Source: Otatea glauca
Taxonomy: Eukaryota; Streptophyta; Magnoliopsida; Poales; Poaceae
DNA: 64,000 bases
Direction: 5' to 3'
Assembly (NCBI GenBank): GCA_036346275.1
Contig: CM070721.1
Location: 47,093,594 to 47,157,593, forward strand
The notes under the pieces were generated by a model, which ran no database searches, was not told where the DNA came from, and saw nothing but the letters and a program-made list of their open reading frames with translations. Positions 46,521 through 57,700 of the stretch are shown here, in pieces (position 1 is the stretch's first letter; each line of letters opens with the position of its first letter). The position numbers and the translations under genes were made by a program.

Positions 46521-46867
46521 AGATCAACATGGATGGCATCCCTGTTGGCAGAAAAATCGACTTAGAAAGCCTTTGATAGTTACGAGCAGCTTTCTTTAGT
46601 TATAGATGAGCTTTTCCATCGGCTTCTTGCAGGTACACAGATCTCCATTTCCATGATATTTTCAGTTTCTTACATGTAGTTTATACTTGATCGCAATTAA
46701 GCACAAATACCTACAATTTTTTCTCACACATGGTATATCAGGCAGAATAAAACACAATACAAAGTTCAGTTTACTTCCAAGCTGAGTTCCCTTTATTAGT
46801 TCAATGACATATCCTCAAATTGATACATGCAATGAGTAGCCCAAAAAGGCCATGCAGCTGTTTGGAG

Positions 46868-48318
46868 CAAGGATTCAAATTTCGTTTTCGTATAAAATAC
46901 CGCCCAGAACCGGAATCCAAAATTTCGGCGAAATTCGGATATTTCGAACAAATCTCGTTCGAAATTAAAAAACCAAAATTCAAATCCGGTTCGTTTTGTA
47001 CCGAGAAAAAACGAAATTCGCCGAAAAATACCGAAATTTCGGGCGGAATACCCGAAATTTCGGTCTTTTTGCAACGGAAAAAAAGTAGGTGAAACGATGT
47101 AAATTTTGAAATTTGTTTTGGAGAGTCCTGAGACATATTTGATATTTCCATAAAAATTTCAGATTATTCTGAAGTTTGTGGAATTTTTAAAAATTCAAAC
47201 ATTGCTACTGTCATGATAAAACACTGACTGGCAATTTTGAACCGAATGCAAATGGTTCAAACCACGTTATAAACATTTGAATTTTTTTTGCATGGTTATG
47301 ATGTATCTCTAATGCTCTCATAAATTTTCGGATGATGATCAAACTGTATAAGTTTTTAAAAATTCGAACAATACTACTGTCCTGTTAAAAGGCTTACCGG
47401 TAAACTTGAACAAAATGAAAAATTATCTAAACAATGTTAAAAACTTTTGAAAACTTTTGTATAGTCCTTATGTAACATTAATGTTGATTTAAATTTTTTG
47501 ATGATGATCATTCTCAAATAATATTTTAAAATTCAGACAGTGCTACGTCGTGATAAAAGCCTAATAATCAATACATAGATTTGCTTTAGCAATAATTTTT
47601 TTTTAATTTTTGAAAATTTTACAGAAGGTTGATAAGGAAGTTATTAATACCTCATAAAAATTTTGAATTATGATCACACTCCAGTGAATTTATAAAATTA
47701 TTACAAGGCACAGTACCATTTATGTTCTTTTCTTTTTGATTTTTGAAATATAATAGAACAAACGAAGTTCAATGCTTACATAGATTTGATTGACCAAACA
47801 AACAAATTTTAAATTTTTTGAAAATTTTATATAATGGTACTAAGGAAATTATTAATCTCTAAAAAAAAATTAGATCATAATCACACACAAGAAAATTTAT
47901 AAAATTCTGACAATATAACTGTCCCAATTATGTTCATTCTGTTTTTTATTTTTTAAGGATAACAAATTAAGTTACATTATTTTGAAATTTTTTATGTATA
48001 ATCTTAAGATACTAAATATAGTACCATAAAATTTTCAGATCATTATCAAGCTTTTACAATTTTATAAAAATCTGACAGTGTTTTTGTCAAAATTTTAAAA
48101 TATCTCAAAAATTCGTTTTTTCAACAAATTTTCATAGGAGATGACTTTCCTAAGGGTTATTGGACCAAATCCGGTCAAATCCGGCCTTAAAAGTTTCAAA
48201 TCCGGCCATAAAACATGACATTTTGGTGAAATTTCGCCGAGAAAAAAGAAATTTCGGGTGACTGTAGTAATTTCAAAATTTTTTATCCGGCCGAAATTTG
48301 ACGAGATTTGGAACCTTG
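46868..48318. mobile_element. Non-autonomous hAT-type element with AAATTTCG-rich ends
   Basis: An exact 8-bp duplication GTTTGGAG flanks it at 46860-46867 and 48319-48326. The ends are CAAGGATTCAAATTTCGT and the reverse complement of CAAGGTTCCAAATCTCGT. Both ends are packed with CGAAATTTCG and TCCGG words in both orientations. The 0.9-kb middle is AT-rich and repetitive (repeated TTTTAAAATTC and GATGATCA words) with no coding capacity. It lies in the intron between domains III and IV of the Aux/IAA pseudogene. Confidence 0.85.
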
Positions 48319-48589
48319 GTTTGGAGTGAGGACTGTCCTAGGACAGAGGAGACAATAACAGGTATACTAGATGGAACCGGCGAGGACACTCTGGTTTATG
48401 AGGACCACGAAGGTGAGAGGGTGCTAGTTGGAGATATTCCATGGGGGTAATCAGATTATGTTATGCTAGGTGCGTTCTATTTCAGGTGTTAACCTCTCAT
48501 AATCTCATTCTTGCTGCAGCTAATGACTTTCCAGCAGAAAACGATCAGCAGCTGAATGTTGGCTCACTGTCGATGAATGAATGAATCGT

Positions 48590-50536
48590 CAGCTTGTCAC
48601 TCCCTGTGGTTGCTGGGTAGTCTGTTCCGCGACATCGGTGGGGTTCATGTGATTAAAGAATGGGGTTTCCTGTGGTTGTAGACTTGTAGTATCAATCATT
48701 TTTCTATCCGATTTTGTTGCATCTATCTGAATTCAAGGACACTGCTGAAACAAAATGAACACATTGGAGCAACTTGGTGTGAACCATATGCAAATGTTCA
48801 GTGAAAGCAGCTTATGTCTGTGCAGCGTATAGCAGGTGCAGACTGTAGAATTGCTCTATCTCTTGTTACACCCTAGAAATTGGTTTATAACTGCTGCCAG
48901 ATTCTTCCTACTATTAGCAAAATTTAAAAACATGATCCTCGTTCCATTTGGTCTTGTGCTGCATTTTCTTGCAATTTATATGCATATGTTGACAAATGTG
49001 TTGGATGTCAAAATCGTTCGTCCTGATGCCGTGTGCACTACCCAAAGGATCTTTCAAAAAAACTAAGTAGAAATTAAAGGATGGTCAAAGAGTCCAGAAT
49101 CCAGAATTGAAAAATAGGATTGATATCTAGTGCAAAAGTCCTGTGAAGCACGTTGAAAATTTCCAAAATAATTTGGGTGAAACAGGGGAGATAATGTTTA
49201 AGTTATTCCATATCTCCCGCGAATTTGATGATCTGAAACTTTTTAAACCGGGAAGAACTAAAAAGAAAAATTAAGAAGAGAATGAATTGAAATTATTTAG
49301 AGTTAAATATTCTGCCTCATTTGTCTCTCTTTTTTTTTTGACTCAACCAGTACAGTCGTAGTGTATATAATAGACCAAGCATCTTATGACTTGAATCAAT
49401 ATTATAAGCGCTAAAAAGCTGCACCAGATCTGCTTGATGGCCAATCTGCTTCACATCAAGCCATGATCCAGTGTATATATATATATATACATCTCATTTT
49501 GTGTTTTGGCACTTTCCCTGCTCGTCAAAGAAAGCTCATAAGAAATAGCTGCGTGCCATGAACATTAAGCACCGGCGCCATATACAATCAACCATCCTGC
49601 TCCTCTTTCAATTGTATATGACAGTGAGCTGATCTGTTTGGACTTGTGTTCCACATTTGTATATGCAATTTTTTAAGCACTGTTTATTCAGTTCTAGCTG
49701 TTTTTCTTTAGGAAGAGACAGTAGGGAAGTCCCCTACTGCAACTGTAGCATCAGTATGGTAGAGTATGGCCTAGCTAGGCACGCGGCAGTGTGAACTTGA
49801 CCGTCTAACATGGATGACTACTCCATATCTTGTTGTATCCGGCGTCTTGTAGTTCGTAATCCAGAATCCAGATTCCCTCGTTGCGATCAATCAGTCAATC
49901 GCCCGAGACGCTTCACAGGTTACAACTCCTTCAATTATTTGCACGACATTGGAAGAACTAAAAGAATTGCATTGCTGTATGGTGAAGCCTTGTAGCTCGG
50001 GGCTCAAAGACGATGCTGGGATCTATCGCTAGGCAAAAACTCAGTACTAGTCCGTCCAAGTTTATAATCCGTATTTTTTGAATGCTATTGTCTATGAATT
50101 TTACGGTATATTATACCGGTACTATATATGATGGATGGTAAAAAACAGATCTAATCGTTGATTTGTTAAGCGTATTTCTACTCTTCTAATGCCATAGAAA
50201 GTATAAATAAATTTTAATTAATTTGATTCACTGAATAAAAAGAGTAAACTGTTTATATTAAATTTAATGTACGGTGAAAGAGCGCAATGAAGTCGGCACA
50301 TGTTTCTTTGCAATTCTGAATTCTACAAGTTTGAAGTGTTGCAAGCGTTTGGGCTTCTCCACGGTAAAGGAAAGAAAAGAAGAGAAAACGGGAACTGTGC
50401 CGGATTTGACGCGCCACACGCGGCTTGGCACGACGTATTTTGTCGCGTTGGGTTACTCACACGATGATACCACCGTACACGTGAACCAACGTGCCGTGAC
50501 GTGTCATGTATGTATCGCTCGAAGTCATCTCTTTTC
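48590..50536. other. No gene seen
   Basis: The first few hundred bases may be the old 3' UTR of the Aux/IAA gene. Beyond that I recognise nothing except a short TA run at 49474-49490. The bases just before 50537 are the left flank of the next Copia element. Confidence 0.5.
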
Positions 50537-51965
50537 TGCAAAGGATCGAAAATGACGATTAAAGTGGAGTGTATAATCGTAAATTAAATTTACCCTTAAA
50601 AAACTATATCAAAATCTCACTAGGTCAAATAAGCGCGAAAAAAATAAAATTCAGAGAAAATTAGCTGGTACTACCGGGGTTACTGTGTGATATAAACAGT
50701 AACTTGAGCACGAATTTGATCTTTATTTCAGAGCAAGATGGATGATTACAAAACCTCTCACCTGAGGACGAAACTCTCAAAGGGCACTCACACACCTACA
50801 CAAGAACACCAAAATCTCGTGGGAAATCTAAACCTCTCTAGTGATTAAAGTCTAAGATCTCAAGTCCTTATCACCCACTACATCTTTTTATATAGTGAAG
50901 GCTAACTTTAAACCTAGACACTAAGGTGGATACCATCCATATTTACATGGGCTAACAAGAAACCCAACACTATTAACGGGTTTTACACTAACACAAGCAC
51001 GTTTCTCAAAGCGGCCATTACATTGACACCAAATCCGCTTCACGAGCCCGAATTTGCATCCAACTTCACTTTGGTGTGACCTAAACCATTTACGCCACTG
51101 TCGCTGTTTTTCAAACTGCATCGATCGTCGGTATTGGACAAATTACCAAATTGTCCCAATGATCGGTTTTTTTCTCCTCAAAGCATCGCCATGCTTCGCG
51201 CTTTCCACGTGGATCCAATGACTTTTCACCAAGCCTCTCATGCGTCTGGACTCCACTGAACCGTTCTCGCTTGCAAACAGGTCTAAGTCACTTGGAGCGC
51301 CATGTGTCTATGACCGCTTCACCATGGCGACATCGGCTTCTTTGATCGTTCTGAACCTCAACTCCTCCCTAAGCCTAGTCCCAGTCCATGCCGTTGTCAT
51401 CCATGTCCATCACTAGTGCTTCACGTTCTTGTTCCTTATCTTCCCGGCCTCAGTCATCTTTCGGCGTTCTTTGACCGTTCTGGACCTCAGCTATCCTAAC
51501 CTAGTCATGGTCTCGCCTTCGCCTCATCATAACCTAGCCCCGGAGTCCTGCAACCAACATAGACAAGCAAACCATCACATATCACTGTTCAAAATAAATG
51601 CAATTACCAATTAAATCATCACAGCAAACAACACAATTCGCTGGAAAGTCGGCACTACCGCTCCTTAGGGTCGATAATACCGCATTTCCGATACAACTGC
51701 TCCTGCATGGTCGGTAGTACCTATCACCATGCGAAACCCTGAGACCCCTCTCTAGAAAATAACTACCGCCACTGGAGACCGGTAGTACCGCACCCATGGT
51801 ACTACCACTCCTAGATGGCTGGTAGTGCCGCACTTGACCTAACAACACCTCAAATTGCTTTAAATTCAAAATAGAATTCAAAACAAAATCAAACTCGAAC
51901 ACAACATGCTCAAACATAGTCAATAACTCATCACCAACAAATATAGACCTCCATATGGTCTTTCA
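50537..51965 (-). repeat. 3' LTR of the minus-strand Copia
   Basis: It aligns with the right LTR from 62154, for example CTCACTAGGTCAAATAAG, TTCAGAGAAAATTAGCT, GATCTTTATTTCAGAGCAAG and CAAGAACACCAAAATC. Relative to that copy it lacks about 590 bp (right-copy equivalent of about 62290-62920). Near its minus-strand start it carries CGGTAGTACCG / CGGTACTACC palindromic words (51650-51840). Confidence 0.85.
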
Positions 51966-51966
51966 A

Positions 51967-51977
51967 TCTCCCCCTTG
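51967..51977 (-). other. Polypurine tract of the minus-strand Copia
   Basis: The minus strand reads AAGGGGGAGAT directly before the 3' LTR. A second G-rich purine run (minus AAAAGGGGGAGAA) lies at about 52301-52313, and another near 53860. Several tracts again suggest a Sirevirus. Confidence 0.7.
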
Positions 51978-53890
51978 ATGAATATATTGACAAACACCAC
52001 AAAATACACAAATTTGAGTTTGAAGGCAAGAGAAGAAAGCAATTTGATTGCAAAGCCTCACTTAGTCGAGAGCAAGAGGAAATAAGATCATGACCAAGTT
52101 GACAAGAAGGATTTTAGAGCATGCCAATAGAAAGAACAAGTTTTCCACAAAAGCTCTAGAAATTCAAGACAAACTCATAAAAATTCAAATATGCTTATGA
52201 TCCTAAGAACTAGCAATTTTGCACCATGAACATAAGATACAAGATGCAGGGATGCATTTCCATATTTCTCTTCTAAAGATGCCTTTTCCACATGTTCTCC
52301 CCCTTTTGACAATATAGCCATCAAGACAAAGTGCATCAACAGAGCATTTTCCCCTATCATCTAAAGAGCTTTGAAAATTATCTAAGTGACCACATAGACA
52401 AAGTATGACATCAAGCTACTCAAGTTTAGATTATGCTAATATAAGACATTTCCAAGTGCAAATTGTAATATCTTTGCTAGCAAGTACAAATAAGACTATG
52501 TCATTTTTGCATGATGTCAACAAGTGCAACACTTAGCATAATTTTCAAACTAGAAACTAAGCCATACGATGGATCAAATGGAAAACCTAGAATTCAATCT
52601 AGTCAACACTTTGACGAAGCTACAATTGCATAAAAGATCCTTCGTGCTCAGTCATCTTTAATGCAAAATTTTTGTTTTAAAACTTTTAATGCACATAATG
52701 GGGTGCAAATGTTTGACATTATTTGCATTTTATACCCACTTTTTCCTTTTTTTTATTTGCATTTTTCAAGTGTGATTGACTCAAGCCATCGTCAACATCT
52801 CAAGAACTCTTAAAAGAATGGTCTTGGTTATACACGATACATTTTAAGTTCATCCCAAGTGCAATGGGAAGCAGTCTCGTGAATGTATAGTGTTAAGTTC
52901 AATTTGCACACAAAAGTCAATTTTTGATCATTTTAGCACTTAGATTCATAAACATGTGAAGGACTCTAATATGGATCAATCTAGCTTCACCCAACCTACT
53001 ATAGGGACTCTAGTAGAAATCCAAGATTTCACAAATCATGGCATGTGCACCTAGTGAGAGAATATAGCAAGTAAAAGCTACAAGTTTTATCAAGTTTTCA
53101 TTAAAACTCAATTTTCATTTTTTGCAAGCTTAGTATGATGAAGCAAAATGTACTTAGACATGGCTAAGCTAGCAATGATCTGCAGAAAAGTAGCAAGATG
53201 TATATCATGAATAACAGTTTATTTGTATAATAGACAAAGCTCATTCCAAGGTAAAAGATGAAGTCTATATGCAATGCATAAAACAGCTTCTCAAGCTCCC
53301 TCTCAACAAGTGAATCAATTTTAGACATAAATTCTGGTTTAAGTTGAGTTATTAGCAGAATTAAGTTCAGAAAACTTCTAAATGAAATCACTAGAAACCA
53401 AAAACACATAATGAGAAGAGAAAGTCAAGAAACTGAAAGCTGGGTGGCTATAGAGCATAGAAAAATGATAGAGAACACTATAGCTCAGACTCGCTCTCAT
53501 CTTCCCTAAAGACTGATATAAGAAAGCTGACTCAAAAACCCAAGCTAGGGAGTACACACAGACCCTGTCTACCTAGGGGCCCAACACCCACTAGACCTAT
53601 AAGACTGTGAGAGAACTCAACTTAAAGAGAAGACATAACAGCTAATTGTGCATGATAGCAACCTATAGCATAAGATGAGAGGTCCATGTAACGTATGCGA
53701 GAAGTCTAAGTAAAGTGTACTTAGAATTCTAAGAATAAGCCCAAATATTACCTAGAAGATGCAAAAGAAGGAAAATACTGGAAGTAAACAAATATAGTAC
53801 ATAATATACAAAGCCTAGCTCCCACTCAAGAAATATCGTAAGGACACACGAGACCAAGTTCTCCCCTCAAGGTCATAAACCTAAAGCTAT
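51978..53890 (-). other. 3' internal segment of the Copia between RNase H and the LTR
   Basis: About 1.9 kb without a recognisable domain in either strand. AT-rich, with an extra purine tract at 52301. It holds the position of the extra ORF of the Sirevirus at the left of the window, but I see no equivalent coding sequence. Confidence 0.5.
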
Positions 53891-54746
53891 CGTCGGTGTT
53901 TCGAGCACCGACGAGTGAATTTTTTAGTCAAGGGGCCGCGCGTTCCCTCTCCTTGAATGGTTAGACTCAGGGAGCCCAAGATGTATACTGGTTCGGGCCG
54001 AATGTCCATACTCCACTTCGTGTGGTGGTGCTATATTTCTTCAGGTGCAGATGACTGCGCGGTGTTTACAAGCGAGAGCTAGGAAAATGAGAAAAGGATG
54101 GTTCGATCGATCCCCCTCCCGGAGGACCCTGCCTCCCTTTATATAGTCAGAGGGGGCAGGTTACACGGGAAGTTGGGAGAGGAAAGGATGAGGTGCCCTA
54201 GGCTAGGAGTCCTGGCTCCTGGTCTTAGCGATTTGATCGGTCGTCCGCTTACCCCACGCCGGGTTGGTAGACTCATCGACTGGCGTAGTTTTTCATGTAG
54301 TCGGGGAATGGCGCTCCTACCCTCCTGTACGCCTGTCAGATGCTGACGCCATAATACGTGGCTCCGGTGCTGCCTTGGGAGGGAGCGTGTCCCCACACTG
54401 TGCATGACTGGACGATGAGACTGGAGCCTTGACTTTGGCGACCTCCTTGCTGCCTTGGGAAGGAGCCACCTATCCTCGCACGGTCACTCCATGCTGTCGT
54501 GTCTGTGGGGCAGGTGACCAACGGCCCGCGGCAGCCTGGCACTCGGTCCTAGGTGGAGATCGCTTCGGCTTGGTCAGAGCTCGTGGGGAGTCTGATCTGT
54601 GGCGGGGGTCGGACGCCCCCTGGTTGGTTTGGTCGGGGTCGAGTGTCTTTCGTGGCCCAGCGGGGGCCTTTGGCCAGAGCCGGTCTTGGGGCAGCCCGTT
54701 CGTCATTCCGGGCCGCTGGGGGTACCCGTGGTAAGACTATTCGTCA
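53891..54746 (-). mobile_element. Gypsy-type solo LTR inserted next to Copia RNase H
   Basis: On the minus strand it starts TGACGAATAGTCTTACCACG and ends GGTGCTCGAAACACCGACG, with a palindromic GGTGTTTCGAGCACC at that end. A TATATAAAGG box lies in the middle (minus, about 54138-54147). Flanks GCTAT and ACTAT (4 of 5 equal) suggest the target duplication. There is no internal domain. The GC-rich right half gives spurious ORFs. Confidence 0.7.
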
Positions 54747-54749
54747 CTA

Positions 54750-57700
54750 TCCAAAGGCTTGGTAAAGATATCGGCTATCTGGTGGTCACTCTTCACAAAC
54801 TGGAGCACTATATCACCCTTCTCCACATAGTCTCTAAGGAAGTGATATCAAATATCTACATACTTGATCCTGGAGTGCTACATTGGGTTCTTAGCAATGC
54901 AAATAGCAAAAGTGTTGTCACAGAAAAGTGGAACACGATCTATGTCTAACCCAAAGTTTCGCAAGGTCGACCTCATCCAAAGCACCTGACTACAGCAACT
55001 AGCGACTACAACGTACTCAACCTCAACGGTAAACTGTGTAACTCTAGACTGCTTCCTAGAAGACTAAGAAATAAGAAAAGTGCCAATAAATTAGCAAATG
55101 CTAGAAGTGTTCTTCCTATCTATCCTACAGCCAGTAAAGTCTGCATCTAAAAATGCTCGAAGGGACAAACAAGAAGAGAAAGAGTACCGGATACCATAGT
55201 CAATAGTAGCTCGAAGGTACCTGAAGATGCGTTTCACCGTTTGGCGGTGAGAGGTGCGAAGAGAAACCTGAAATTGAGTGCACATACACATAGCGAAGTG
55301 TATGTCCAGCCTTGAAGCAGTGAGGTACAAGGAGGGGGCTGATCATGCTCCTGAACTCTTTCTGATCAATTGGCCCACCATCCTTATCAGGCTTAAGGAT
55401 AATAGTGGTGATCATAGGAGTTATCATCGGCTTCCTATCTGATATATCGAAGAGTCTCAAGTGGTCTCGAGTGTACATGTCTTAATCCAAGAAAATTCTC
55501 CAAGAAAGTAGCTCAACTTGCCCATCATGCTCATCTCGAACTCTGTATTCATCACATCTGAAAACCAAGACATAAGAGAACGCAAAGAGCCAGCAAAGAT
55601 AATATCGCCCACATAAATCTGGACAAGCAGAAAGTCAGAATCCTAGTGTCTGATGAACAAAATCTTGTCTACTTTACCAATATCAAAACCATGACTAAGA
55701 AGGTAGGACTTCAGCCTCTCATACCAAGCTCTATAGGTCTGCTTAAATCCATACAAAGCCTTGAAAAGTTTAAAAACATGGTTTAGGTACTTGGGGTTCT
55801 CAAATCCTAGAGGTTGTCTGACATAAACCTCTTACTCAATATACCCATTGAGTAAAGCACTCTTGACATCTATTTGATAAAGCTTGAAACCCTTGGATGC
55901 CGAAAATACAAGCAGGATCCTAATGGCTTCTAGTCTAGCTACAGGGGCAAAGGCCTCCTCAAAGTCAAGACCCTTAACCTGAGTAAATCCCTATGCAACT
56001 AGCCTAGCCCTGTTCCTAATGACAACTCCATCCTCACTTTGCTTGTTTTTTAACACCCGCTTGGTCCCAATTACATATGACCAGATAGGGGTTCAATAAG
56101 CTGTCAGACCTTATTTCTCTTAAAACTCTTAAGTTTATCATGCATAGCATTGATCCAAGATTCATCTATCAATGCATGAGAAACATCCTTTGGCTCAAAA
56201 GTAGCAACGAAGGAAGATTGAAGATAGAAGAGAGAAACACTTGACTTTGAGCGCGTAACACACTCAAACATATTACCGATTATCTGATCGGGTGGATGGC
56301 ACCGCTGAATATGGTGAGAAGGTTCATAAGCAGAAGTAGCCTCTACCTCATGAACGAAAGAAGTAGGATTAGAGCCACTAGCTGCAGGAGAGTCTGAAGG
56401 TAAGAGCTGGTCTCCCTGAGGTGTAGAGATAGAAATAGGAGGCACCTCAGGTGTAGAGGGGACTGGATCAGGTGAAATATCATGATCTTCATCATCCTCA
56501 TCCTCTACAAAGATGGTCACAGAGAGGGAAAAAGAGACTGTATATCTGGTCTAATTCTTGGACTAGCCTAATCAAAGGTCATCTCACAGGTCTCTATGAT
56601 CCTATTCGCCTCACAACTCTAGACCCTATAGCTATGAGGAGAAGTTGAGTAACATAGAAAAATGCCATCAAAAGAATAAGACTCGAATTTATCTAGGTTT
56701 CAAGATTTCAAAACGAAACACTTGCAACTAAACACATGAAAATGAGAAACACTGGGTATTCGTCCATATCTCAACTCATAAGAAGTACGGTGCAAATGTG
56801 CTATCAAGAATACTCGATTAGACACATGACAAACAGTAGCTATAACCTCAGCCCAAAACTTCCTACGAGTACTATACTCATGTAGCATCGTACTGGCCAT
56901 CTCAACCAAGGTTCTGTTCTTCCTTTCCACTACTCCATTTTGCTAAGGGACGTATGAAGAGGAGAATTGATGCTCTAAGCCTGACTCCTCACAGAAACTC
57001 TCAAAGTAGGAGTTTTTGAACTCCGTGCCATTATCACTGCGTATAGCTCGTAAGGCACCAGGGAGCTCAATAGACAACCTACGAACAAAACCGTTGAAAT
57101 GGGTAAATGACTCATCCTTCGAGGCCATGAAAAATACCCAAGAATATCTCAAAAATCATCAACAATGACAAGAACATACCACCCCCTACTCACTGACTGC
57201 ACTCTAGCTAGACCAACAGTGTCGATATATAAAAGTTGTCCTGGTGCATCAGCCATCACAGCAGAGACTGGGGGATGAGAAGTAGTAACCATCTTGCCAT
57301 GTCGGCAAGAAGAGCAAACCAAGTCTTTGACCATCTTGAGTTTGGGCAAACCACAAATGAGATCATAGCTGCTAACTCGAGTTAAACGATCAAAACCAAT
57401 GTGACCAAGTCTCCTATACTAGAAGGAGAGATTACGGGACTCTGACGCAACTAAGCAACGGAGAGAATCACCAAAAGAATCAGTAAAATCAGCACAAAAG
57501 ACTCTCCCAAACTTAAAAATCCTGCAAACTAACCCTCCAGAAGAATCAAGAATTCTACATGCATTGGGCTTAAAGCTTACCTCGAAATCGTTATCGATAA
57601 GCTGAGAAACAGAAAGTAGATTATACTGTAGTTTGCTAACCAAGGCAACTGTTGGAAATATTCCCTAGAGGCAATCATAGAGATGATTAACCATAAATGT

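Larger units (their letters stand above)
45485..48584 (+). pseudogene. Aux/IAA transcriptional repressor pseudogene (IAA18/IAA26-like)
   Basis: Exon pieces remain in order. 45487-45638 has a domain II (degron) relic reading V-I-G-W-P-T-V (family: V-G-W-P-P-V) and a linker ending K-K-A-K-L-V-K-I. After a solo LTR, 46521-46632 continues N-M-D-G-I-P-V-G-R-K-I-D-L-E, then a one-base insertion, then F-D-S-Y-E-Q-L and D-E-L-F-H-R-L-L (domain III). An intron holds a hAT element. 48362-48446 encodes domain IV (G-I-L-D-G-T-G-E-D, E-D-H-E-G-E-R-V-L-V-G-D-I-P-W), in phase with the previous exon. The usual M-F..V-K-R-L-R-I exon is not clear; a weak match runs to a stop at 48584. Two in-frame stops (45562, 45571), the frameshift and the LTR make it non-functional. 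Domain I was not found. Intact relatives repress auxin response in the nucleus. Confidence 0.85.

Noticed and set aside
46796..47151. Phe/Arg-rich ORFs on both strands
   Set aside because: They run through the CGAAATTTCG-rich end of the hAT element and mirror each other.
50274..50555. 93-residue ORF left of the Copia LTR
   Set aside because: No recognised motif, runs into the LTR start and has an antisense ORF of similar length.
54098..54949. Tryptophan/glycine-rich ORFs
   Set aside because: They are inside the Gypsy solo LTR and disagree in frame and strand.
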